Below are positions 1-10,213 of a DNA stretch of 64,000 bases, piece after piece. The stretch lies in the NCBI RefSeq assembly GCF_905171775.1, contig NC_053490.1, positions 15,587,252 to 15,651,251 of the forward strand. The letters run 5' to 3'. The notes beneath the pieces are model-generated. The model made no database searches and was not told the DNA's origin. It was given only the letters and a program-made list of their open reading frames with translations. Origin of the DNA: Rana temporaria (Eukaryota; Chordata; Amphibia; Anura; Ranidae). The number at the start of each line of letters is the position of its first letter. Position 1 is the stretch's first letter. A program made the translations under genes and the position numbers.

Positions 1-297
1 ACGCTGTGATATAAGGACTTCCACGCATGCGTCGAATCATTACGACGCATGCGAGGGATGGATTCGGACGGATTGATCCGGTGAGTCTGTACAGACCAGC
101 GGATCAATCCATTGGACTGGATTCCAGCGGATCGATTTCTTAGCATGTTAAGAAATTTTGATCCGCTGGAAATCCATCCCCGGGGGAAAAAAATCAGCAG
201 AAAAATATCCGCTGGATCGTACACACCAGGGGATCTATCCGCTGGAGCCGGTCCGCGGATCAATTCCAGCGGATCGATCCTCTCGTGTGTATGGGGC
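1..297. mobile_element. Foldback element, right part (left end outside window)
   Basis: The stretch is made of repeated, partly palindromic copies of a short block around GGATCGATCCGCTGG in both orientations, for example near 70-130, 130-175 and 225-285. It ends at about 297 with TGTGTATGGGGCC, a terminus like those of other foldback elements in this window. The flanking DNA from 298 is Harbinger-type MITE sequence, so the foldback probably inserted into that MITE. The left end is missing, so no target duplication can be checked. No coding potential is evident. Confidence 0.5.
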
Positions 298-870
298 CTT
301 ACACTGTCGGATCTTAAGATGCAGTACCGCATCCGCCGCTGGGGGCATTTCTCGTCGAAATGCCGCCTCGGGTATGCAAATTAGCACTCACGGAGATCCA
401 CGAAGCTTTTCAGCTTCGTTTTTTCTCCGTAAGTTTTAAGTTGCATGTGTAAAATTAGGGCTGCTTTTACATGGTGTAAACTGTTTACACCTTGTAAAAA
501 CAGACCCTTCTTTCCAGCGACGCTATCTTTTTTTTTTTTTTTCCCGCCGCAACTCGTTTTTTTTCCCGACTCAACTTTTTTGACCCAGCGCGATTCACGA
601 AGCTCGGCGTAACGTAATTTCGCCCTATGCACGTCGGGAAAATTACATCACGAGCATGCGCAGTACAGCCGGCGCGGGAGCGCGCCTAATTTAAATGGGA
701 CTCGCCCCATTTGAATATGAACGCCTTACGCCGGCCGGATTTAAGTTACACAGCCGAAAATTTCTAGGTAAGTGCTTTGTGGATCGGGCACTTAGGTAGA
801 GATTTTCAGCCAGTGTAACTTAAATGGGAATATTTAAGTTACGGCGGCTGGCTGTGGATCTGACCCACTG
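298..870. mobile_element. Diverged or partial Harbinger-type MITE
   Basis: The start (CTTACACTGTCGGATCTTAA) matches the interior of the better copy at 19840-20557. The distal part at 600-860 has the family hallmarks: GAGCATGCGCAGTAC, GCGCGGGAGCGCGCCTAATTTAAAT and a hairpin around AAGTGCTTTGTG. The middle (420-600) is diverged and holds a poly-T run. The outer terminal repeats are not clean, so the boundaries are approximate. Confidence 0.5.
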
Positions 871-1450
871 AGCCAGTCACATCAATCTCTGTATCAGAGG
901 AGCTTACACTCTAATTCACACACCCCCCCCCCCTTCCACTAGCTGAACAAGTTTTATTCAAACATGTTAGTACTCCTTGAGGTCCCCTCCAACACAGTGT
1001 CCTAATGTGAATGTGCTCCTAATGCCATGGTCACTGGTCACATGATTCCTTCTAAAGGGGAGAATTGGTCAGTCTGGACACGGATCCGCCTCTTCAGCAC
1101 ATAACCCTATATATTTCAGTTAATTCATTTTTAGTTCTCTTACCAGCATTGCACACGGGGCTGTCTCTCTTCTCACCTGTAAATATAAAATGATATTGTA
1201 AATTAATTAAATAGAGCATTGAAAAATACCAGCCCCCACTCACATAATCAAACCCACATACTGTAGTTTGTAAACCCGCTAAAACGTAAAACTGGTTCAG
1301 CTTTGAGCCCCGCCTCTCATCTACTGAAATCCCAACCTCAATCAAAAAAATTACCCAAGGCTTGTATGCTTGCATATTCCTGCCCATTTTTCACAAGTAT
1401 AACCCCTTCTGGTCCAAACTCCACCTCATGCAAAAACACATCCACATTGT
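871..1450. other. Unassigned, mostly unique-looking DNA
   Basis: I recognise no gene or repeat here. A C-run lies at 920-934. Short ORFs on both strands have no recognisable domain. The right edge runs into the GTCGCC-rich element that starts at about 1480. Confidence 0.3.
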
Positions 1451-1564
1451 TGAAAATCCCCCAAAATGACAGCACACTTCCGCGGCACGACTTTGGGGGC
1501 GACTCTGCAAGTCGTCCTGAAGACGACTTCAGAGGCGACCTGCAAAACGACTTCTGTATAGAAG

Positions 1565-2209
1565 TGTCACGGAAGCATGAATCAGACGTACAACAATAGA
1601 TAAATGAAATAGGAAGGCTTTATTGAAAACCAAACAGCAAGGTAAAAGTCCAAACGGATGATCAAACAGTGCAGAGTCTTCCACCGGAGCCAGGGATCAG
1701 GAGCCAGAAGGATAGTCCGAACGAAGCCAGGGATCAGGAGCCAGAAGGGTAGTCCGAACGAAGCCAGGGATCAGGAGCCAGAAGGATAGTCCGAACGAAG
1801 CCAGGGATCAGGAGCCAGAAGGGTAGTCCGAACGAAGCCAGGGATCAGGAGCCAGAAGGGTAGTCCGAACGAAGCCAGGGATCAGAAGCCAGAAGGATAG
1901 TCCGAACGAAGCCAGGGATCAGGAGCCAGAAGGGTAGTCCGAACGAAGCCAGGGATCAAGAGCCAGAAGGGTAGTCCGTGGAAGCCGGGTCGGTAACCAA
2001 AAGCAGCAGCACAATCTCAGGAGCATGTGAATACAAGAGGACCAAGCAGGGAACTGAAGCAACAGACCTCCTATATATATGCAAGGCATCCAGCTCCTCC
2101 CAGTGGGAAGGAGGAGCCGCAGGGTGGTAAGTTATAAGAAGCCCAGAAACCAACATGGCCGCCAGCACATGTCAGATGAAAGAAGCCAGCAAGAGGTAAG
2201 ACCATGACA
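1565..2209 (-). mobile_element. Solo LTR (minus orientation)
   Basis: The unit begins TGTCACGG and ends CCATGACA, a TG...CA inverted pair. It is flanked by AGAAG on the left and AGAAT on the right, consistent with a 5-bp target duplication with one change. Read on the minus strand it has a TATA-like CATATATATAGG near 2080 and an AATAAA signal near 1620, in promoter then polyadenylation order as expected of an LTR. No internal retroelement genes are present, so it is a solo LTR. It carries a 37-bp minisatellite. Confidence 0.6.
1683..1980. repeat. 37-bp minisatellite inside a solo LTR
   Basis: About eight head-to-tail copies of a 37-bp unit beginning GAAGCCAGGGATCAGGAGCC. Copies differ by only one or two bases (mainly AGGATAG versus AGGGTAG), so the array is recent or homogenised. 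It lies wholly within the LTR at 1565-2209, between its TATA-like and polyadenylation motifs. Confidence 0.9.
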
Positions 2210-2390
2210 AGAATTCAATGCAGGTCGCCCCAAGCCGCCCCCGAAGTCGTGCAAGAACCTTTTTCTAAGTCGGAGCGACTTGCGTCGCTCCTATTAGAAT
2301 GGTTCCATTGCATTGAATGGGACGCGACTCGTCAGGCGGCTGAGTCGCCTGACGAGTCGCCCCAGTGTGAACCGGCTCTTATACAACCAT

Positions 2391-3120
2391 GCCTTAGTTT
2401 GGTGAAATTGTACAATATTGTAATGTAGCCTTTCTCACCCAGGGTTCTGTAGAACACGAGAGTCCCTCCAGAGGTTCCTTGAGCAAGGGGCAACTTCTGA
2501 CACCAAGCATCCTTTTAGCCATCCATAAGGGGGGTGATTCTTTCCAATGTCTGCAAGCAGTGGCTCCATTGCGGGCGCTGGTGCGCAGCCCCCCTAATCC
2601 ATGCGCCCGGCCCATTTTATTTTTTAAAGGACGTGATTAGAGCCAGAGGCTTCACAAAAGGGTGGCATCGGGCAAAAAGCACTGGGCCCAGAGCCCATGC
2701 ACTTGTGTGACGATAGCAAATTAATATTCGCTATTGTCTTCCTGATTCTCCTCCCAGCCCATCAGGAGGCGAGTCATAGGACTGGCCAAGATGAGAAGCG
2801 ACTGTATTGGCCGGGAGCCGGGGAGGGAGGCGCTAAGAAGGAGATGCAGGGGGAAGCCACCAAAGCTGCCCACGGCCTGGATGGGGTAAGTGTAGGGCTG
2901 ATGGATGGACGTCCGAACGAGCGATGGGGGGATGGGGGTTTTACCAACTGACCGATCGAGTGGCGGGGTTGTGGGTTTTGATCGATCGACCGCCCAAACG
3001 AATTGGGGGGTCGGGTGGTTTGTTTGCCGCTCCCCCCTAAACTGAGAGCACCACTCCCTGCAATTGTAGGGCGCATTATTCCCACAGACCATCACACTAA
3101 TATACTGTGATCTGTAGATA
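2391..3120. other. Unassigned DNA, no supported gene
   Basis: The stretch holds short overlapping ORFs with no recognisable domain. A GGATGGGGTAAGTG motif at 2880-2893 could be a splice donor by chance. The 2940-3010 part has CGATCGA palindromes. I cannot assign it to a gene or repeat family. Confidence 0.3.
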
Positions 3121-4269
3121 TATAGCCAGATTCAGGTAGGGTTACGCCGGCGTATCAGTAGATACGCCGGCGTAACTCTGAATCTAAGCCGTCGTAAGTT
3201 TAAGTGTATGCTCAAACTGAGATACACTTAAAGCGGTAGTTCACCCCCCCCCCCCCGACACATTTTACCATCGAGACAGGCATTGTAGCGCGAGTTACAG
3301 TATGCCTGTCCCGATTTTTTTAACCCCGTACTCACCTTGTACTCGGACATCGTAGATTTCGGCTCCCGCGGGGAATGGGCGTGCCTATGGAGAGGGAGGA
3401 TGATTGACGGCCGGCCCTGGCACGTCACTCTCCCCGAAGACAGCCGGAGTAGGTCTCGGCTCTTCACGGCGCCTGCGCACAGGCTATGCGCACGCGTCGT
3501 GAAGACCAAGCCTATTTCGGCTATTTCCGGAGAAGCGTGACGCGCCAGAGCCGGCCGTCAATCATCCTCCGTCTCCATAGGCACGCCCATTCCCCGGTAT
3601 CTTCGATGGACGACTACAAGGTGAGTACGGGGGTAAAAAAATCGGGACAGGCATACTGTAGCTCGCGCTACAATGCCTGATTTTAAGGTAAAAGAAAAAA
3701 AATATTTTTTTTTTTGGTCGATAGGGTGAACCCCCGCTTTAAACCTAGCTAAGATATGACGGCCTGCGCCGTCGTATCTTAGGGTACAATATTTACGCTG
3801 GCCGCTAGGTGGCGCTTCCACTGAGTTTGGCGTAGAATATGCAATTGACTAGATACACCGATTCACGAACGTACGTGCGCCCGTCGCAGTAAAGATACGC
3901 CGTTTACGTAAGACGTTTTCCGGCGTAAAGTTATTCCAACAAATAGCTGGCCTAGTCAATGTTAAGTATGGCCGTCGTTCCCGCATCGAAATTTGAAAAT
4001 TTTACGTCGTTTGCATAAGTCGTCTGTGAATGGGGCTGGACGTAATTTACGTTCACGCCGAAACCAATACATCCTTGCGGCGTACTTTGGAGCAATGCAC
4101 ACTGGGAGATGTGCATGCGCCGTTCGTAAAAAAAACGTCAATCACGTCTGGTCACCAATCATTTCCATAAAACACGCCCCCCCATCCTTATTTGAATTAG
4201 GCGCGCTTACGCCGGCCCCATTTACGATACGCCACCGTAAGTTAGGAGGCAAGTGCTTTGTGAATACTA
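3121..4269. mobile_element. Harbinger-type MITE, split by a TTAA foldback and truncated on the right
   Basis: It starts TAGCCAGATTCAGGTAGGG and shows the family core GCCGCTAGGTGGCG at about 3801. Removing the TTAA-flanked insertion at 3232-3738 restores a continuous MITE. The right terminal repeat is missing: at 4270 the sequence passes directly into the GACATGTGCA element and does not resume after it. Confidence 0.75.
3232..3738. mobile_element. TTAA-flanked foldback element, copy 1
   Basis: The element is flanked by TTAA at 3228-3231 and 3739-3742. Its ends are AGCGGTAGTTCACCC and GGGTGAACCCCCGCT, and the two halves are long inverted repeats of each other (for example GGGCGTGCCTATGGAGA near 3376 against its complement near 3580). 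TTAA duplications are characteristic of the piggyBac and Kolobok superfamilies. No transposase is present, so it is non-autonomous. Copies 2 and 3 lie at 8103-8613 and 24633-25115. Confidence 0.8.
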
Positions 4270-5758
4270 GACATGTGCACAGAATTTTTTTTCGTTTTTT
4301 TTGTTCTGTTTCGTATCGTTCCGTTCGTTTTTCGTAAGACGCCCGTTTTCCTGTTCGTTTCCGTTCGTTTTTCGTACGACGAGATTTTTTCGTATTCCGA
4401 TCGTTTCGTATTTTCGTTACCGTTTTATTTTCGTACATGCGGGATGGTTCGTTATTCTGTTTAATTCATGTCCGTTACTTGTTAGACAATCATTTTCGTG
4501 AATTTTCGTCAATGATTTGGATTCTGTGTTTTGGATTCCTTTTTCTGTTCGTGTTTTCGGTCGTGTGTTCGTGTGACATCTATGACAATTTGTTGTGGAT
4601 GTCATATGAACATGCGACTGAAGATACGAACAGAAAAAGGATTTTCTTCATTTTGTACTTTCGTAAATATATCGCGGGATTCGCGGCACTTTCAACACGC
4701 GGCTCATCCATATTAACTATTGTTAGGCCCCATACACTTGGTCAGACTTTTTTAACAACAAACATAAAAACGATCATTTTCCGTTCGTTCTCAGAAAATT
4801 TGTTCGTTTTTAAACTCCATCAGAAAACCATTTTTGGGTTCAAAAGTCTAGCCAACTGATCTCCCTTCAGATGAAAATCCACAGAAAAGATTATTTGGCT
4901 TTACTGTACTACTCAGCACAAAAGAGAAGCTGCTTCACTAACTACACTCACTGCCCATTCAAAAAAACGAAAATTACATCTGTGGCAAGGGATTTGCATT
5001 CTGTGTTTTGGGTCCTTTTTCTTTTGGTGTTTTCGGTCGTGTGTTCGTGTGACATCTGTGGCAAAAGATTTGCATTCTGTTGAATCCAAAATACGAACAG
5101 AAAAAAGGAATTCAAAATACAGGGTGCGGGCCTTTTGTTGTGGATGTCGTGTGAGCATACGACTGGGGATGCGAACAGAGAGGGGATTCAAACAAGATAC
5201 AGAGTGCAAATCTTTTGTTGTGGATGTCGTGTGAACATACGACTGAGGATACGAGCAGAGAAGGGATTCAAACAGGATACAGAATGCAAATCTTTTGTTG
5301 TGGATGTCGTGTGAACATACGACTGAGGGTGCGAACAGAGAGGGGATTCAAACAGGATACAGAATGCAAATCTTTTGTTGTGGATGTCGTGTGAACATAC
5401 GGCTGAGGATACGAACAGAGAGGGGATTCAAACAATATACAGAATGCAAATCTTTTGTTGTAGGTGTCATGTGGACATGCGGCTGAGGATACGAGCAGAG
5501 AGGGGATTCAAACAGGATACAGAATGCAAATCTTTTGTTATAGATGTCATTTTCGTTCTTTTGCCGTTTTCGTTTTGTCGTATTTTCGTCAGATCGTTCG
5601 TTCGTATTTGCGGTTGTTCGTTATGCGGCTCATTCGTAATCCCGTCGTTTTCGTATTTTGGTGCTTTAATTTTTTCGTATGTACACATTATTCTGTGGGT
5701 ACGAAAATGAACATTTTCGTACGAAAATAACATTCGTACGAACGGGAATGCACATATC
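4270..5758. mobile_element. GACATGTGCA-terminated TTTCG-rich element, copy 1
   Basis: The ends are GACATGTGCA and TGCACATATC, the same termini as the element at 49486-50537. The flanks of both halves (4290-4560 and 5550-5735) are simple TTTCGT-type DNA. The centre holds a TTGTTGTGGATGTC repeat in both orientations and a regular 80-bp array. Short ORFs on both strands look like by-products of the repeats. The superfamily is unknown to me. Confidence 0.6.
5105..5550. repeat. 80-bp tandem array
   Basis: The unit includes GGGATTCAAACAGGATACAG and TCTTTTGTTGTGGATGTCGT. The word GATTCA recurs at 5185, 5265, 5345, 5425 and 5505, exactly 80 bp apart. There are about five and a half copies at high identity. 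Single inverted relatives of the unit occur at 4590-4650 and 4985-5070 within the same element. Confidence 0.9.
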
Positions 5759-5775
5759 TATTATTTGGTAACATA

Positions 5776-6481
5776 GGGCCAGATTCTCAGAAGAGTTACG
5801 CCGGAGCATCTACTGATACACCGACGTAATTCGAATTTCCCGCCGCCGTATCATTATTTTGTATTCACAAAACAAGATACGCCAGACTTAGGCTAGGATC
5901 CGACTGGTGTAAATGACCTACACCGTCGGATCCTAAATGCAATACAACGCCGACCGCTAGGTGGCGTTTACGTTCAGGTCAAATTTTTTATGCAAATGAG
6001 CCTGATACGCCGATTCCCGAACGAATTCGCGTCGCGTAGCCGTCGTTTGCGTAAGCGTAAGGTTACCCCTGCTATATGAGGGGTAACCTTATGCCAGTCC
6101 GCCGTGTGCCATGTTAAGTATGGCGTCGGGTCCACGTCGTCTTTTCCCGTCGGGTACGTCGTTTTCCTAAGTCGTTCTTGAATACGACTTTACGTCAATG
6201 ACGCACACGTCGGCGTCATTGATGTTTTCCGTCGAGAACTGGAGCATTGGCTATTTTAAGCCCAGCGCATGCGCATTTCGATCGGCACGGGGGGCACGCT
6301 TAATTTAAATACAAGCCGCCCCCCTTTGAATTACGCGGGGATACGCCGGGCCTTTTACACTACGCCGCCGCAAACTACGGAGCAAGTGCTTGAGGAATAC
6401 GGCACTTGCTCCAGTAAGTTGCGGCGGCGTAGTGTAAATGGCTTACGCTACGCCCGCCGCAAAAGTACGAGAATCTGGCCC
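5776..6481. mobile_element. Harbinger-type MITE
   Basis: The termini are GGGCCAGATTCTC and GAGAATCTGGCCC, flanked by ATA on both sides (5773-5775 and 6482-6484). A 3-bp duplication plus GGGCC-type ends is typical of PIF/Harbinger elements. The interior has GCTAGGTGGCG and ATGCAAATGAGCC blocks shared with the other copies. No coding region. Length 706 bp. Confidence 0.8.
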
Positions 6482-6484
6482 ATA

Positions 6485-8098
6485 GCCTCTTATATATTTA
6501 TCTCACCTTTGGTTCCTCACCTTTACTTCTTCAACCAAACAATTTGGCTACAGCAGCACTACTCACTGGGACCGCTGGTCCTGGGACCCCCATATTTATT
6601 TCCTGTTATGTATCTCACGCAGGTTTCCTTCCATATCTACCCCCTTGGCCGCCGTGGGAGATAATATTTCCGTGGTTGTTTTGGGCACTTGAGCTGACGG
6701 GACACCTGCTCCTAGATTTTCTCCTGACGAAGCGATTTTATATCGCAAAACTAGTAGAGAGACCCCCCCCGTACTGTGACTCCAACACTCACCTGGATCC
6801 CCCACCAGGGGACTGCACCTTCAGTGACTTAATCGGTTGTCACGATATGTGTACTGTTTTAATTGTCTTTTATGTCTGATGTTTGTTATTTTTGTTTGTT
6901 TGTTACTATATTAACCACTTAAGCCCCGGACCATTTTGCAGCTAAATGCCCAGGCCAGGTTTTGCGATTCGGCACTGCGTCGCTTTAACAGACAATTGCG
7001 CGGTCGCGCGACGTGGCTCCGAAACAAAATTGACGTCCTTTTTTCCCCACAAATAGAGCTTTCTTTTGGTGGTATTTGATCACCTCTGCGGTTTTTATTT
7101 TTTGCGCTATAAACAAAAATAGCGACAATTTTGAAAAAAATGCAATATTTTTTACTTTTTGCTATAATAAATATCCCCCAAAAACATATATAAAAATTAT
7201 TTTTTTCCTCAGTTTAGGCCGATACGTATTCTTCTACCTATTTTTGGTAAAAGAAATTGCAATCAGCGTTTATCGATTGGTTTGCGCAAAATTTATAGCG
7301 TTTACAAAATAGGGGATAGTTTTATTGCAGTTTTATTAATTATTTTTCTTTTACTACTATTGGCGGTGATCAGCGATTTTTTTCGTGACTGCGACATTAT
7401 GGCGGACACTTCGGACAATTTTGACACATTTTTGGGACCATTGTCATTTTCACAGCAAAAAATGCATTTAAATTGCATTGTTTATTGTGAAAATGACAGT
7501 TGCAGTTTGGGAGTTAACCACAGGGGGCGCTGTAGGAGTTAGGGTTCACCTAGTGTGTGTTTACAACTGTAGGGGGGTGTGGCTGTAGGACTGACATCAT
7601 CGATCGAGTCTCCCTTATAAAAAGGTTCACTCGATCGATACGCCGCCACAGTGAAGCACGGGGAAGCCATGTTTACATACGGCTCTCCCCGTTCTTCAGC
7701 TCCGGGGAGCGATCGCGACGGAGCGGCTATAAACGAATAGCCGTGCCGTCGTCCCGAATCGCTCCCCGCGGGAATCCGCCCGCTGCACGCAGCGGGGGGG
7801 GGGGTCTCGATCGGACCCCCCACCCGCTAGAAGGCAGGGACGTATATATACGCCCATCTGCCTGTCCGTGCCATTTTGCGGACGTATATAGTCGTGCGGC
7901 GGGCGTTAAGGGGTTAATAAATTGATCTATTTTTTTTTATATATAACTGCTCTTTTCTGAGTTCACCTACTCATCTTGTACCAAAATAGTCCTCCCTGCC
8001 CACTCTGTTTTGTGGTTCTCTTGGGTCCTTGGGGTTCCCTGAGTCCTTTTGCTATCTCACACCCAATTTATGAAATCATATCCCTTGGCATGTACAGA
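6485..8098. mobile_element. Possible retroelement tail, split by family B
   Basis: The two parts, 6485-6910 and 7918-8098, flank a clean TTAA insertion. The left part contains CTCCTGACGAAGCG followed by a small hairpin and GCAAAAC near 6721-6751, a motif also seen near 34490 and 43525. I cannot name the family. The short ORF at 6544-6879 has no domain I recognise. Confidence 0.35.
6915..7913 (+). mobile_element. Family B TTAA element, copy 1 (near full length)
   Basis: TTAA lies at both edges (6911-6914 and 7914-7917). The left end is CCACTTAAGCCCCGGACC. The body has a run of conserved blocks: GCGCGGTCGCGCGACGTGGC, a long poly-A/T-rich stretch, CGATTGGTTTGCGCAAAAT, CATTATGGCGGACACTTCGG, a palindrome around CTCGATCGATACGCC and a GC-rich end with CTGCACGCAGCGGGGGG. 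About ten relatives lie in this window. The TTAA duplication suggests piggyBac- or Kolobok-type mobilisation. No transposase ORF. Confidence 0.8.
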
Positions 8099-8102
8099 TT
8101 AA

Positions 8103-8613
8103 AGCGGAGGTTCACCCATGGAGAACACATTTTCCCCTTAGCTTCATGCTCGTTTTTTCTAGGGGAATCGGCTATTTGTTTTAAAATATGTACAGTACTT
8201 ACCGTTTACGAGATGCATCCTCTCCGTCGCTTCCGGGTATGGGCTGCGGCACTGGGCGTTCCTATTTTGATTGACAGTCTTCCAAGAGGCTTCCGACGGT
8301 CGCATCCATCGCGTCACGATTTTCCGAAAGAAGCCGAACGTCGGTGCGCAGGCGCAGTATAGAGCCGCACCGACGTTTGGCTTCTTTCGGCTACGAGTGA
8401 CGCGATGGATGCGACCGTCGGAAGCCTCTCGGAAGACTGTCAATCAAGAAGGAACGCCCAGTCCCGAAGACCCATACCCGGAAGCGACGGAAGAAGATGC
8501 ATCTCGAAAACGGGTAAGTACAGATCATATTTTAAAACAAATAGCCGATTCCCCTAGAAAAAACGAGCATGAAGCTAAGGGGAAAAAAAAAACGAATTGG
8601 GTGAACTCCCGCT
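8103..8613. mobile_element. TTAA-flanked foldback element, copy 2
   Basis: TTAA at 8099-8102 and 8614-8617 flanks ends AGCGGAGGTTCACCC and GGGTGAACTCCCGCT. The arms are nearly complementary throughout (for example CTAGGGGAATCGGCTATT near 8159 and its complement near 8543), so the transcript could form a hairpin several hundred bases long. It lies just downstream of the ART exon on that gene's strand. Confidence 0.85.
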
Positions 8614-8668
8614 TTAAGATTAGTTCAGAATAACAGAAGGCATGCAGACCGAGAGATGTAGCCCTCAC

Positions 8669-9353
8669 CTCCTAGGTAAGCACAGTTGAAGTAGCTGCAG
8701 AGTTTGCCGGTGCTCTCTAGCTCATATGTGGCGTTAATCTGGTTTGCCAAGTTAAATGTTTCTCCAATGGGAATAAGGATTTCTTTCTGTTTAAACACTG
8801 ATAAATCTTCAATGTCCACACCATAGCAGGTTGATATGTTGAAAAAAGGGTTCTTTCCAAATCGTTCAGCAATGGTCATGTTTTTAGAGGAAGATGCAAA
8901 CCGATCAAAACGCATTTTCTTAGCTACATCCACAGCACCAATTTTTGTCCCCCGGTAGACTTGAGTCTCGCCGGCACAGCCCGTTCTCAGCACCTGCAAG
9001 GCTCGGGTCAGGTAAAAGTGAAGAGCTTTAAAATGGAAATTTTTCATGTAGAAATCTCGAGACTTTCCCGCAATTGAGACATTTCCGTTAAGCTGTTTGT
9101 TTATGGGATATGGCTTTGACATTGTGTACAATACAACTGCTATGCCATACTTGTCGTCATATTGATTTAGAAGGACTGATCTTTTTTTCTTCCATATCTC
9201 CTTAGCATTTTTCCACATTACAGCAAACTCATTGTATTTCAGCTCTTCTTCTAGTATTTTTGGCATTTCAAGCTCCATTGATTCTGCACAGCCAATATAC
9301 TGGTCATCAAATGTATCCGGCATCATGTCCAAAACGGCAGCTTGATGGCTCAT
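8669..9353 (-). CDS. Ecto-ADP-ribosyltransferase catalytic exon (ART family), partial gene
   Basis: This exon encodes most of an arginine-type mono-ADP-ribosyltransferase domain. On the minus strand it follows a pyrimidine-rich acceptor (TTTTGTTCACAG) ending at 9354 and ends at a donor, GAG then GTGAGG, at 8668. The 685-nt length is typical of the single large catalytic exon of vertebrate ART genes. Visible motifs: TFDDQYIGC near the N-terminus; QVYRGT with the NAD-binding Arg; FASSS, the Ser motif; and FKQKEILIP with the catalytic Glu. Family members usually have E-x-E here; this copy has Q-x-E. Paired cysteines (IGC, TGC, STC, LCS, FNC) suit a secreted or GPI-anchored ectoenzyme. Signal-peptide and C-terminal exons were not found nearby, so the gene may be spread out or this may be an orphan exon. 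There are no stops or frameshifts. Confidence 0.85.
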
Positions 9354-9425
9354 CTGTGAACAAAAGTGTTTGGAAAATAACATTGAGAGTTAGCTGGTTA
9401 AGTCTTGAGGCAGTCAGAGCTCATT

Positions 9426-10140
9426 GGGCTGGATTCAAGAAGCAATTGCGCCTGTGTAACCATAGTTACACAGGCGCAATTGCTTACTTGCCCCGGCGTA
9501 ACGAATGCTCCTGATTCAGGAACCTCGTTACGCCGACTGCAGCCTAAGATCTGCGCGGCATAAGGCTCTTATGCCCGCATATCTTAGGCTGCATTCTTGC
9601 GATGGCCGCTAGGTGGCGTTCCCGTTGTGCTCAGCGTATAGTATGCAAATTGCACACTAACGCCGATTCACAACGTTACGCGAGCCCTGCGTACGCAGTT
9701 TACGGCGGTTTTCGCGTAAGGCTCCCCCTGCTATTAGCAGGGGCAGCCAATGTTACGTAGACCCGTCGTTCCCGCGTCGCGAAATTTCAAATTTACGTAG
9801 TTTGCGTAAGTGATTCGTGAATGGCGCTGGACGCCATTCACGTTCACTTTGAAGCAAATGACGTCCTTGCGACGTCATTTGCCGCATCGCACGTCGGGAA
9901 AGTTTCCCGACGGAGCATGCGCTCTACGATCGGCGCGGGAACGCGCCTAATTTAAATGATTCCCACCCCCTACGGGATCATTTAAATTGCGCGCTTACGC
10001 ATTTTGCCGGCGCGCCCACGCAATTTACGGAGCTACTGCTCCGTGAATCAAGGGCAGCGCAGTAAATTCGCGGGGGCGCAGGGCAAAAACGTTGCCCTGC
10101 GCCTCTGTAAAAAAAGCGCAAATCTACCTGAATCCAGCCC
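9426..10140. mobile_element. Harbinger-type MITE
   Basis: Ends GGGCTGGATTCAAG and CTGAATCCAGCCC are flanked by ATT at 9423-9425 and 10141-10143. Inside are GCCGCTAGGTGGCG and CGGGAACGCGCCTAATTTAAA. It lies 5' of the ART exon on the gene's strand, so it would be intronic if an upstream exon exists. 715 bp, non-coding. Confidence 0.85.
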
Positions 10141-10213
10141 ATTGACTCCTAGTATTGGACAACCCAGATTACCTTTATAGCAAGATGGATTTGAGGTATA
10201 GGATATATATTTT

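Larger units (their letters stand above)
1480..2385. mobile_element. GTCGCC-rich non-autonomous element, split by a solo LTR
   Basis: The two halves (about 1480-1563 and 2214-2385) share CGACTT and GTCGCC motifs in both orientations. The right half ends in GACGAGTCGCCCCAGTGTGAACCGG, a typical terminal segment of a short inverted-repeat element. The halves become contiguous if the insertion at 1565-2209 is removed. The left terminus is not clear. Confidence 0.45.
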
